In this document: piece by piece, positions 1 through 8,179 of the stretch
Layout of the letters: every line of letters begins with the position of its first letter
How positions within the stretch are numbered: the stretch's first letter is position 1
NCBI GenBank assembly: GCA_052174455.1
Contig: JBQMRP010000071.1
Coordinates: forward strand, 1 to 64,000
DNA length: 64,000 nucleotides
Source of the DNA: Arsenophonus sp052174455
GTDB lineage: Bacteria; Pseudomonadota; Gammaproteobacteria; Enterobacterales; Enterobacteriaceae
Direction of reading: 5' to 3'
Notes under the pieces: generated by a model
The model's input: the letters and a program-made list of their open reading frames with translations, nothing else
Told to the model about the DNA's origin: nothing
Databases searched by the model: none
Translations under genes and position numbers: made by a program

Positions 1-235
1 ATCAGGTTATGGAACTGATACACGAAGTACTATGATTTAAGAGAATAACCTTTTTAATAGTATTTAAGCTGCTCCCATCTGCTAAAAAAAGTTAACGCCG
101 ACTCAGGAGATTTAACATGCTTGATCATTTTGGCAAAAAAACGTCTAATCTAAGGATAGAGAACAGATTCACGAAGCATCAGAACGGAATGTAGAGTTTA
201 ACCATTATACACCAGATTTGTTAATAACTAAAAAT
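1..235 (+). mobile_element. IS256-family transposase relic, C-terminal end
   Basis: This is a degenerate copy of the 3' part of a repeat that recurs at 9433-9665, 18215-18425 and 55830-56060. All contain variants of 'gctgctcccatctg...', '...tctaatttaaggat' and 'cgaagcattagaa'. Better-preserved copies encode an IS256-type transposase ending (HLRTTN motif, then a REAL/FKL-like stretch). No open frame survives. The 5' part of the element lies outside the window. Confidence 0.65.
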
Positions 236-505
236 AAACTAATTTCTATCAGGATTCAGAGAGATCTCTTCTAGTTATAGAGATAACTGATAATAAATAT
301 TTAGAGGTCATGATATTTAGTGATGAGTTATTTAATTTTCTATTAATTTTAATAAAACAGGCGATCGTAAACTGATTAAACAACCATTTTATAAAGGTGT
401 TTTAATCATTTATACAGTAAAAAATGGACATACAAAGTGACGGTTATAAGTTTGTTACCTTGTAACTGCTAACCACCTTGTAGCTAATCTTAGCTTTAAA
501 ACAAG

Positions 506-945
506 TAATAGTTGAAGAGTAGGTAACAGTAGTGTATTGGGATAATGTTTTTGCTGTTTTGTAATATGGTTCTAATTCGGTTGTAGTAGTTTTTCTATTA
601 GCTCAACTTGAAAATTTTATATTCTAAATAAACATGACTAAAAACTGAGTATCAATTAAAACTCGAGGTTAGTTTTAGCCCCCTGGTAATTGATCAAAAA
701 ATTAAAATAGGAATTCCTAAAGCTAATTTATTATGTTGTTTTTATCTTAGTTCATTATTTGTGATTTTTATCAGCAGCAGTGTTATAAAATTTCTTTTTA
801 AATCAATTTATTATCTTTTTAATTGCAGGTTATTTGTGGAGTTGTTGGTTTTTTTAGCAAAAATGCACGTTTTTAAGAAAAAACTCTATATAAACCGATC
901 ATTTTATATATAGGTTTACTGTTTGATGAATTAAAAGGGAAAGTA
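506..945 (+). pseudogene. rseC: rseC relic (sigma-E regulator RseC)
   Basis: RseC is an inner-membrane protein encoded in the rpoE-rseABC operon just upstream of lepA in E. coli, and this relic occupies that position. Joining frames gives an RseC-like series: IVEE-stop-VTVVYWDN at 508-545 (E. coli MIKEWATVVSWQN), PLVIDQKIKIGIPKANLL at about 680-735 (E. coli PLVPGQKVELGIAEGSLL), then two hydrophobic stretches and a segment resembling GGFLIARGFSRKF near 830-870. The start codon is lost, the Trp codon near 521 is TAG, and several frameshifts follow. No rpoE, rseA or rseB is seen upstream, where there is IS256 debris. The call rests on order-preserved similarity read by eye. Confidence 0.7.
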
Positions 946-1190
946 TGAATGACATAACAAGTCTAAATTCCTATCGTTAGTAACAAGATATTGTTACTAA
1001 TCTATACAAGAGATACCTTTTTCATAAAACGATTTTCATTTATTTAATGATTCTTTGAGTTGTTTGTTGCTTATATGTAAAATGCATTCTCAAGATTATT
1101 ATAACAGCTTTCATTAGTTTTAGTTTCTTAGTAAATGGCTAAGCTATCTAAAACTAGTTTTATAAGGCCATTTAGAAGAAGATTATAACC

Positions 1191-3020
1191 TTGAAAATTA
1201 AAAATATAAGAAATTTTTCCATCATCGCTCATATTGATCATGGTAAATCAACATTGTCAGATCGTATTATTCAAATCTGTGGTGGCCTTTCTGATCGTGA
1301 AATGGCAGCACAGGTATTAGACTCTATGGATTTGGAGCGAGAACGAGGGATTACAATAAAAGCGCAGAGTGTTGCTCTTAATTATAAAGCTAGTAATGGT
1401 GAAACTTATCAGCTTAATTTTATTGATACACCTGGTCATGTTGACTTCTCTTATGAAGTGTCCCGTTCATTAGCTGCTTGTGAAGGTGCACTGCTAGTTG
1501 TTGATTCCGGGCAAGGTGTGGAAGCGCAAACTCTTGCTAATTGTTATACCGCTATTGAGATGGATTTAAAAGTTATTCCTGTACTTAATAAAATTGATTT
1601 ACTTGAAGCAAAGCCTGATCAGGTAGCTGGAGAAATTGAAGATATTATTGGCATAGATGCTCATGACGCTGTTCGATGTTCAGCAAAAACTGGATCAGGG
1701 GTGAAGGATGTAATTGAACGACTGGTTAAAGAGATTCCACCGCCAGAAGGCGATCCGGTAGCACCTTTGCAGGCGTTAATTATCGATTCGTGGTTCAATA
1801 ATTATTTAGGTGTTGTTTCGCTGGTACGGATTAAAAACGGTACGCTTTATAAAGGCGACAAAATTAAAGTGATGAGCTCTAGTCAACTTTATAATGTTGA
1901 TCGATTGGGTATTTTTTCCCCCAAACGAATTGATCGTCAACAACTAAATTGTGGTGAAGTAGGTTGGTTGGTCTGTGCCATAAAAGATATTCACGGTGCG
2001 CCGGTTGGGGATACATTAACTAGCGCTCGTCATCCTGCAATACATATGTTACCTGGCTTCAAAAAAATAAAACCACAGGTTTACGCCGGTTTATTCCCTG
2101 TTAATTCTGATGATTATGAAGAATTTAGTGATGCTTTAGGTAAATTAAGTTTGAATGATCCTTCGTTATTTTATGAATCAGAGAGTTCAACCACATTAGG
2201 TTTTGGATTTCGATGTGGTTTTCTTGGTTTACTTCATATGGATATTATCCAGGAGCGTTTGGAACGTGAATATAACTTAAATCTTATCACAACTGCGCCT
2301 ACAGTTATTTATGAAGTTAAGTTAACAAATAGCGATGTTATCTATGTTGATAGTCCCTCAAAGTTACCAGCACTTAATAATATAAATGAATTACGCGAAC
2401 CAATTGCAGTATGTAGCATGCTAATATCTAAGGAATACATTGGTAATGTTATTACACTATGTGTAGAAAAACGCGGTATTCAGACTAATATGGTTTACCA
2501 TGGTAAACAGGTGGCATTAATCTATGAAATTCCTATGGCTGAGGTGGTATTAGATTTCTTTGATCGCTTGAAATCTACTTCACGAGGATATGCTTCATTG
2601 GATTATAGTTTTATACGTTTTCAGGCAGCTGATATGCTTCGTGTAGACGTGTTAATTAATGGCGAAAAAGTAGATGCCTTAGCATTGATTACTCATCGTT
2701 CTAATGCACTATACCGTGGGCGTGAATTGGTAAATAAGATGAAAGATCTGATCCCACGCCAACAGTTTGATATTGTAATCCAGGCTGCAATTGGAACTCA
2801 TATTATAGCGCGTTCAACGGTGAAACAATTACGTAAAAATGTATTAGCTAAATGTTATGGTGGTGATGTTAGCCGTAAGAAAAAATTACTACAAAAACAG
2901 AAAGAAGGTAAGAAACGAATGAAGCAGCTTGGTAATGTTGAACTACCGCAGGAAGCGTTCCTTGCTATTCTTCACGTAGGTAAATATAACAACCGTTGTA
3001 AGGAAAGTCATAATGGCTAA
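1191..3020 (+). CDS. lepA: Elongation factor 4 (LepA), back-translocating ribosomal GTPase
   Basis: LepA binds ribosomes and assists translation and 30S biogenesis. At 609 residues it is about ten longer than E. coli LepA (599). The G1 motif AHIDHGKST is at residues 13-21, G3 DTPGH at 79-83 and NKID near 130, followed by EF-G-like domains and the basic C-terminal domain (SRKKKLLQKQKEGKKRMKQ). The best start is TTG at 1191, preceded by AGAAGA; no ATG fits the conserved KNIRNFSIIAHIDHG start. The C-terminus reads ILHVGKYNNRCKESHNG, running past the usual ILHVGKDNK end and overlapping lepB by 8 nt. This suggests loss of the ancestral stop. The lepA-lepB operon order is that of E. coli. Confidence 0.97.
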   Translation: MKIKNIRNFSIIAHIDHGKSTLSDRIIQICGGLSDREMAAQVLDSMDLERERGITIKAQSVALNYKASNGETYQLNFIDTPGHVDFSYEVSRSLAACEGALLVVDSGQGVEAQTLANCYTAIEMDLKVIPVLNKIDLLEAKPDQVAGEIEDIIGIDAHDAVRCSAKTGSGVKDVIERLVKEIPPPEGDPVAPLQALIIDSWFNNYLGVVSLVRIKNGTLYKGDKIKVMSSSQLYNVDRLGIFSPKRIDRQQLNCGEVGWLVCAIKDIHGAPVGDTLTSARHPAIHMLPGFKKIKPQVYAGLFPVNSDDYEEFSDALGKLSLNDPSLFYESESSTTLGFGFRCGFLGLLHMDIIQERLEREYNLNLITTAPTVIYEVKLTNSDVIYVDSPSKLPALNNINELREPIAVCSMLISKEYIGNVITLCVEKRGIQTNMVYHGKQVALIYEIPMAEVVLDFFDRLKSTSRGYASLDYSFIRFQAADMLRVDVLINGEKVDALALITHRSNALYRGRELVNKMKDLIPRQQFDIVIQAAIGTHIIARSTVKQLRKNVLAKCYGGDVSRKKKLLQKQKEGKKRMKQLGNVELPQEAFLAILHVGKYNNRCKESHNG

Positions 3021-3984
3021 CACTTTTTCTTTGATCTTAACGCTAGCAACCTTCATTACAGGGATTATCTGGGGAATTGATCGTTTTAAATTAGGACCAG
3101 CTCGTAAGAAAAAAATAGCGCAGCAGCAAAAGATTACTGAGGGAAATGTTGAGCAGATACTTTTGGTTGAAAGTGTTCATAAACCATCATGGGTTGATAC
3201 TTGTTCATCTATTTTTCCAATATTAGCGATTGTATTAATAGTACGTTCATTTATTTATGAACCGTTTCAAATTCCGTCAGGTTCAATGATGCCCAATTTA
3301 TTGGTCGGTGATTTTATATTAGTAGAAAAATTTGCTTATGGATTAAAGGACCCTGTTACACAAACAACATTATTAGAAACAGGAAAACCTAAACGCAATG
3401 ATATTGCAGTATTTAAATATCCTAAAAATCCTAGTATGGATTTTGTTAAACGTATTATTGGTCTACCTGGTGATAAAATTGTTTATGATCCTGAACAAAA
3501 AGAGTTACGTATATACCCGAATTGTTCAGTTTTAAACTGTATACAAGCGTTACCAATTATATATTCTTCATTAAAAGAGAGTGAATGGACTTTATTTTTT
3601 AATATTGACTCTATGATTGAAAGTCAAAAAGGAAGCTACCCAATTCCATTGGGCGAACCAGTCCCAAGTAATGCATTACGTCAAGCAGAAAAAATTGAAA
3701 AATTAGATGACATTACCCATGAGATCTTACTTATCCCAGAAGTATATACCCAGGCACGTTATCAACAGCCTGGTTTACCAGCTAATGAATGGATTGTTCC
3801 TCCTAAACACTATTTTATGATGGGAGATAATCGGGATAACAGTGCAGATAGCCGTATGTGGGGTTTTATACCAGAAAAAAATTTAGTTGGTCGTGCAGTT
3901 ATTATCTGGTTTAGCCTTGATAAACGTGAGGGTGAATGGCCACCAACTGGAGTGCGTTTAAGTCGTATTGGTGTAATCAACTAA
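3013..3984 (+). CDS. lepB: Signal peptidase I (LepB)
   Basis: This inner-membrane serine/lysine protease removes signal peptides from exported preproteins. The 323-residue length matches the family. A first membrane segment is at residues 5-21 and a second near 66-79. The catalytic serine is Ser91 in PSGSMMP and the general base is Lys146 in DFVKRIIGLPGD. Box E-like MMGDNRDNSADSRMWGFIP is near the C-terminus. The start overlaps lepA, with AAGGA inside lepA as the ribosome binding site, so the two are probably translationally coupled. With secG and ftsH elsewhere in the window, it indicates a working Sec export route. Confidence 0.97.
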   Translation: MANTFSLILTLATFITGIIWGIDRFKLGPARKKKIAQQQKITEGNVEQILLVESVHKPSWVDTCSSIFPILAIVLIVRSFIYEPFQIPSGSMMPNLLVGDFILVEKFAYGLKDPVTQTTLLETGKPKRNDIAVFKYPKNPSMDFVKRIIGLPGDKIVYDPEQKELRIYPNCSVLNCIQALPIIYSSLKESEWTLFFNIDSMIESQKGSYPIPLGEPVPSNALRQAEKIEKLDDITHEILLIPEVYTQARYQQPGLPANEWIVPPKHYFMMGDNRDNSADSRMWGFIPEKNLVGRAVIIWFSLDKREGEWPPTGVRLSRIGVIN

Positions 3985-4136
3985 TAAATAATGAGATTAA
4001 TTAATCATTAATGCTAAAGTAATTTATATAATAATCGATATAGAATATCGCATGATAATTAAAAATTATGTTTTCTTAAAAAATTAAGAAAACCGCTAAC
4101 GTAATAGTTTTTATAAAAATTGTTTTTTCAGATCTG

Positions 4137-4164
4137 TTGCGTATGTTTTTTGTAATTTGATAAT
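4137..4164 (+). promoter_or_regulatory. Candidate sigma-70 promoter before rnc
   Basis: TTGCGT and GATAAT are separated by 16 nt in the 196-nt gap between lepB and rnc. The gap is longer than needed for simple read-through and otherwise featureless. Both hexamers are imperfect and AT-rich DNA yields many such matches. Confidence 0.3.
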
Positions 4165-4180
4165 GAATAATTGGTAGAAT

Positions 4181-4885
4181 ATGAATTCTTCTTTAATTGA
4201 GTGGTCAAAGCAGAAAGAAATTAAACAGCTACAGCGTAAGCTTGGTTATACTTTTAAACAAACTGAATTATTGAAGCAAACATTAACTCATCGTAGTGCT
4301 AGCAGTATTCATAATGAGAGATTAGAGTTTTTAGGTGATTCAATTCTTAGTTTTGTAATTACTAATGATCTTTACCATCGTTTTCCTAAAGTTGATGAAG
4401 GTGATATGAGTCGTATGCGAGCAACATTGGTTAGAGGTAATACACTAGCTGAGCTTGCACGAGAGTTTGATTTGGGAGAATGTTTATGTTTAGGGCTAGG
4501 TGAATTAAAAAGCGGTGGTTTTCGTCGAGAATCAATATTAGCAGATACTATCGAAGCTTTAATTGGCAGTATTTTTTTAGATAGCAATATTCAAATGACT
4601 GAACGAATTGTTTTATCTTGGTATAACACTCGATTAATAGAAATTAGCCCTGGTTATAAGCAAAAGGATCCTAAAACACGTTTACAAGAGTATTTGCAAG
4701 GACGTCATTTACCTTTACCGAGTTATTTAATATTTCAAGTTAGAGGTGAAGCGCACGATCAGGAGTTTACTATTCATTGCCAAGTTAGTGATATAAAAGA
4801 ATCGGTTAAAGGAGTAGGTTCAAGTCGTCGTAAAGCCGAGCAAGCAGCTGCAGAGCATGCATTAAAAATATTGGAGCTTGAATGA
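4181..4885 (+). CDS. rnc: Ribonuclease III
   Basis: RNase III cleaves double-stranded RNA, processing 30S pre-rRNA and regulatory RNAs. The 234 residues compare with 226 in E. coli; the extra ones are N-terminal (MNSSLIEWSKQKEIK), so a later start is possible, but ATG at 4181 is the only good one. The signature NERLEFLGDS is at residues 45-54, with the metal-binding Glu49 and Asp53. ESILADTIEALIG provides the other acidic ligands, and a C-terminal dsRNA-binding domain ends in SSRRKAEQAAAEHALK. The stop overlaps the era start in ATGA, as in E. coli. Confidence 0.97.
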   Translation: MNSSLIEWSKQKEIKQLQRKLGYTFKQTELLKQTLTHRSASSIHNERLEFLGDSILSFVITNDLYHRFPKVDEGDMSRMRATLVRGNTLAELAREFDLGECLCLGLGELKSGGFRRESILADTIEALIGSIFLDSNIQMTERIVLSWYNTRLIEISPGYKQKDPKTRLQEYLQGRHLPLPSYLIFQVRGEAHDQEFTIHCQVSDIKESVKGVGSSRRKAEQAAAEHALKILELE

Positions 4886-5814
4886 GTAAACAAAAAACCT
4901 ATTGTGGATTTGTAGCCATTATAGGGCGCCCAAATGTGGGTAAATCAACATTATTGAACCAATTATTGGGGCAAAAGGTTTCTATTACTTCACGTAAACC
5001 TCAAACAACCCGTCATCGTATTATGGGAATTGAAACAGAAGGTAATTATCAAATAATTTATATTGATACACCAGGATTGCATGTAAAAGAAAAGCGCGCA
5101 ATAAATCGTTTAATGAATCGGGCAGCAAGTAATTCAATTACTGATGTAGAATTAATTATTTTTGTTGTTGAAGGCATATATTGGACAATCGATGATGAAA
5201 TGGTGATAAATAAACTGAGTCACTTGCTTTGTCCAGTATTATTAGTGATAAATAAAATTGATAATCTGGTGGATAAAACCCTGTTACTTCCCCATATAGA
5301 ATTTCTTAGTAAACAGATGAATTTTCTAGATATTGTGCCGATTAGTACGAAAAAAGGTACCGGTATCGATTTTATTACTAAAATTCTTCGTCATAATATC
5401 CCAGAAGCGGTACATCATTTTCCATCGGATTATATTACCGATCGCTCACAACGCTTTATGGCTGCTGAAATTATTCGTGAGAAGTTAATGCGTTTTCTCG
5501 GCGATGAATTACCCTATTCTGTCACAGTTGAAATTGAGAGATTTGTAGTAAATGAACGCGGTGGTTATAATATTCATGCCATAATTTTAGTTGAAAGAGG
5601 TGGGCAGAAAAAAATAGTTATTGGTAATAAAGGTAGCAAAATTAAGAAAATTGGCATCGGAGCTAGGATAGATATGGAAAAATTTTTTTCTACTAAAGTT
5701 CATCTTGAACTTTGGGTGAAAGTTAAAGCTGGATGGGCCGATGATGAATATACACTCCGTAGTTTAGGCTATATTGATGATCTTTATTTAGGCGGGTTTT
5801 CCGTATACGGTTAA
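4882..5814 (+). CDS. era: GTPase Era, 16S rRNA maturation and ribosome assembly
   Basis: Era binds the 3' end of 16S rRNA and is required for 30S maturation. The G1 motif GRPNVGKST is at residues 15-23, with DTPGLH (G3) and NKID (G4) following and a C-terminal KH domain (IVIGNKGSKIKKIG). The normal family end is ...SLGYVDDL. Here SLGYIDDL continues with YLGGFSVYG (310 residues against 301). The codon after DDL is TAT where a stop is expected, and the added tail ends inside the first codons of the dead recO gene, in recO's own frame. Function is probably unaffected because the tail follows the KH domain. Confidence 0.97.
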   Translation: MSKQKTYCGFVAIIGRPNVGKSTLLNQLLGQKVSITSRKPQTTRHRIMGIETEGNYQIIYIDTPGLHVKEKRAINRLMNRAASNSITDVELIIFVVEGIYWTIDDEMVINKLSHLLCPVLLVINKIDNLVDKTLLLPHIEFLSKQMNFLDIVPISTKKGTGIDFITKILRHNIPEAVHHFPSDYITDRSQRFMAAEIIREKLMRFLGDELPYSVTVEIERFVVNERGGYNIHAIILVERGGQKKIVIGNKGSKIKKIGIGARIDMEKFFSTKVHLELWVKVKAGWADDEYTLRSLGYIDDLYLGGFSVYG

Positions 5815-6530
5815 TAACGTGCATTTGTTCTTCATAATCGACTTTATAGTGAAGCGAGTTTATTATTAGATTTTTTTTAAAAAAAAGAGGGTCGTATTCG
5901 GCTATTACTGAAGGTGTTCATATCTATTAATTTAATTTAATTTAAAGGGCTGCTTATATCTTTATTCTGTTTCTGATTTTGTTCTGGAGAAAGAGAGAAA
6001 TAAAACGTTGGTGTGGTGTAAAACCGATTTCTTTATCGCTACCATTTTACCAGTGTAGCGATAATGTACAGTAGTTTATATGTTAATGAATTGCTTGTGC
6101 AAGTTTTGTAAGATAAATATTCGTTATTAAACACTATTTTGAATATTTTACCTGTTTTTGGATATTAACTGGTAGTGAATATAGGCTTGAACATCTATTA
6201 CACTGTTTTGAATTATCATTATTATCTGATTTAGGTTATAGTATTCATTTTTATACTGATTAAGTAGTCAGGAATCAGTGATATAGATAGCATGACTTAC
6301 CGTTATCGAGAAGAAAAAGATTTTATTATCAGTTTAGTTATTGATCATTTGAGTTTTACTAGCAAATAGCCTAAGTGAGTTGTTTATCGTTAGTTTTCTA
6401 AATTTGTGATACATTAAGAGCAGTTAATATGTTTTAACCGTATTGTGTTAAAGCTTTATTATGTGAATTCCATTCAAAAACGCACGAGATTTTTATTAAT
6501 TTATTTTGCTTAAAACGCGTTGAAGGATGG
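5803..6530 (+). pseudogene. recO: recO relic (recombination mediator RecO)
   Basis: RecO loads RecA with RecF and RecR and lies between era and pdxJ in E. coli. The relic occupies exactly that slot. GTA TAC GGT TAA TAA CGT GCA TTT GTT CTT CAT matches E. coli codons M-E-G-W-Q-R-A-F-V-L-H with the start lost and Trp and Gln turned into stops. Further blocks are LKGAAYIFILFLILFW (E. coli LKGALQPFTPLLLRF) near 5943, VKPISLSLPFYQ near 6020, MTYRYREEKDFIISLVID (E. coli MTYRYREEKGFIASVVID) at 6293-6346, and LRAVNMF near 6420. Multiple stops and frameshifts exclude a product. Order and spacing make the identification firm. Confidence 0.88.
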
Positions 6531-6610
6531 TTATTAAGATCTATTTAATTTTTTTTTAATTCCATAGATAAACAAAATTAAAACTATGAAATGGATAACA
6601 GGAGTTAAGC

Positions 6611-7342
6611 ATGGAAGTGTTATTATTAGGCGTTAATATTGATCATGTTGCAACAGTGCGTAATGCACGTGAAACAAAATATCCTGATCCGGTGCATGCT
6701 GCATTTCTTGCTGAACAGGCTGGCGCAGATGGAATCACAGTTCATTTGCGTGAAGATCGTCGTCATATTACTGATCGTGATGTTAAGTTTCTTCGCCAGA
6801 TGTTACAAACTCGAATGAATTTAGAAATGTCAATAACTGATGAGATGATAAATTTTGCCTGCCAAATTAAGCCTCAATTTTGCTGTCTGGTACCAGAACG
6901 GCGTGAAGAAGTTACAACGGAGGGTGGGCTTGACGTTATTGGGCAGCAAGAATTAGTTGCAACAGCTCTCAAACGATTAACTAAAGTAGGTATAACAGTT
7001 TCTTTGTTTATTGATCCTAATGAACATCAGATTGATGCGGCAGTAAAAATTAATGCTCCTTTTATTGAAATTCATACCGGTGCTTATGCTGACGCTAAGA
7101 ATGAGTTAAAGCAACAAGAAGAGTTTAAACGTATCAAGCAAGCGGTAAGTTATGCAACTAAAAAAAATCTTAAGGTAAATGCGGGTCATGGTTTAACTTA
7201 TCATAATGTTCTACCTATTGCTCAATTACCTGATATATATGAACTTAATATTGGCCATGCGATTATTGGGCGAGCACTTTTTAGTGGCATGGTCAGAGCA
7301 GTGAGTGATATGAAAAAAATTCTTCTTAAGGCGCGTTGTTAA
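6611..7342 (+). CDS. pdxJ: Pyridoxine 5'-phosphate synthase PdxJ
   Basis: PdxJ condenses 3-amino-2-oxopropyl phosphate with 1-deoxy-D-xylulose 5-phosphate to make pyridoxine 5'-phosphate. The 243-residue length matches the TIM-barrel family. Conserved segments are LGVNIDHVATVRNAR, DGITVHLREDRRHI, FCCLVPERREEVTTEGGLDV, APFIEIHTG and VNAGHGLTYHNV. The ATG at 6611 has AGGAG at ideal spacing. The stop overlaps acpS by one base (TAATG), indicating coupling. Its retention suggests that the symbiont still makes vitamin B6. Confidence 0.97.
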   Translation: MEVLLLGVNIDHVATVRNARETKYPDPVHAAFLAEQAGADGITVHLREDRRHITDRDVKFLRQMLQTRMNLEMSITDEMINFACQIKPQFCCLVPERREEVTTEGGLDVIGQQELVATALKRLTKVGITVSLFIDPNEHQIDAAVKINAPFIEIHTGAYADAKNELKQQEEFKRIKQAVSYATKKNLKVNAGHGLTYHNVLPIAQLPDIYELNIGHAIIGRALFSGMVRAVSDMKKILLKARC

Positions 7343-7722
7343 TGGCGATTATTGGATTAGGTACCGATCTGGTTGAAATTGTGCGTATTGAGCAGATAAT
7401 AGAATATTTAGAGGAGCGTCTAGCAAAGCGTATATTATCTGTTCAAGAATGGCGGCAGTATAAAAATCATTCTCATCCAGTACATTTTTTGGCTAAGCGT
7501 TTTGCGGTTAAAGAAGCGGCAGCAAAAGCTTTAGGAACAGGGATCAGAAATGGATTAGCGTTTAATCAATTTGAAGTTTTTAATGATGAATTAGGTAAGC
7601 CTGGACTTAATTTATTAGGACAAGCAAAAATATTAGCTGATTCATTGGGTGTGCAACATATTCATGTATCATTATCTGATGAACAAAATTATGCTTGTGC
7701 TGCTGTGATTATGGAAAGTTAA
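7342..7722 (+). CDS. acpS: Holo-[acyl-carrier-protein] synthase
   Basis: AcpS transfers 4'-phosphopantetheine from CoA to the acyl carrier protein, activating fatty acid synthesis. Starting at ATG 7342 gives 126 residues, the family length, beginning MAIIGLGTDLVEI with the metal-binding Asp9. The second signature is FAVKEAAAKALGTGI. An upstream TTG start (7336) would add two residues and is less likely. The start overlaps the pdxJ stop by one base. The 3' end overlaps convergent yfhL by 4 bp at the shared TTAA. Confidence 0.97.
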   Translation: MAIIGLGTDLVEIVRIEQIIEYLEERLAKRILSVQEWRQYKNHSHPVHFLAKRFAVKEAAAKALGTGIRNGLAFNQFEVFNDELGKPGLNLLGQAKILADSLGVQHIHVSLSDEQNYACAAVIMES

Positions 7723-7979
7723 ATTTTATCAACATGATGTAATAAGATAAATTTATTCCATAATTGTTCTTCTGTTTCGGGGTTATTAGGATCTTTAAGA
7801 ATGGTATTGCTAATTGGGCAAACGGATTGGCAAGTTGGTTTATCATAGTGGCCAATGCATTCAGTGCAAAGATTGGGATTAATTTGGTAAAACTCTTCTC
7901 CCATTGAGATAGCTTCATTAGGACATTCTGGTTCACACATATCACAGTTGATGCAGCGATGAGTAATTAATAGTGACAT
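7719..7979 (-). CDS. yfhL: YfhL-family 2[4Fe-4S] ferredoxin
   Basis: This small electron-transfer protein of the Alvin (Allochromatium) ferredoxin type has 86 residues from ATG 7979, beginning MSLLITHRCINCDMCEPECP. Cluster cysteines are at 9, 12, 15 and 19 and at 38, 41, 50 and 54. The widened spacing between 41 and 50 is typical of this subfamily. The longer frame starting at 8012 adds 11 residues lacking in the family. It is convergent with acpS as in E. coli. Its physiological partner is not known from the sequence. Confidence 0.93.
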   Translation of the reverse strand: MSLLITHRCINCDMCEPECPNEAISMGEEFYQINPNLCTECIGHYDKPTCQSVCPISNTILKDPNNPETEEQLWNKFILLHHVDKI

Positions 7980-8120
7980 TTTAAACTTTATATAAAATAT
8001 GATTAATATCATTAAGTTAATAAAAACTGCATTTATTAGTAGACTATAACCAATAGTAAATTCAGTATATTTTATACCTTAAATAGCAAATTATCACGCT
8101 AAAACCATAATATTTATCTT

Positions 8121-8176
8121 ATTTACTAATAACTAAATAGTAATAGTAATAGTATTCTATTTAGTTATTAGTAAAT
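8121..8176. repeat. Perfect 20-bp inverted repeat, AT-rich
   Basis: Arms 8121-8140 and 8157-8176 are exact reverse complements (ATTTACTAATAACTAAATAG and its complement) around a 16-nt loop. It lies 140 bp upstream of yfhL, directly before an IS256 relic. It lacks the GC core of a terminator. It could be an element end, a quasi-palindrome product or a decayed regulatory site. Confidence 0.6.
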
Positions 8177-8179
8177 TTA

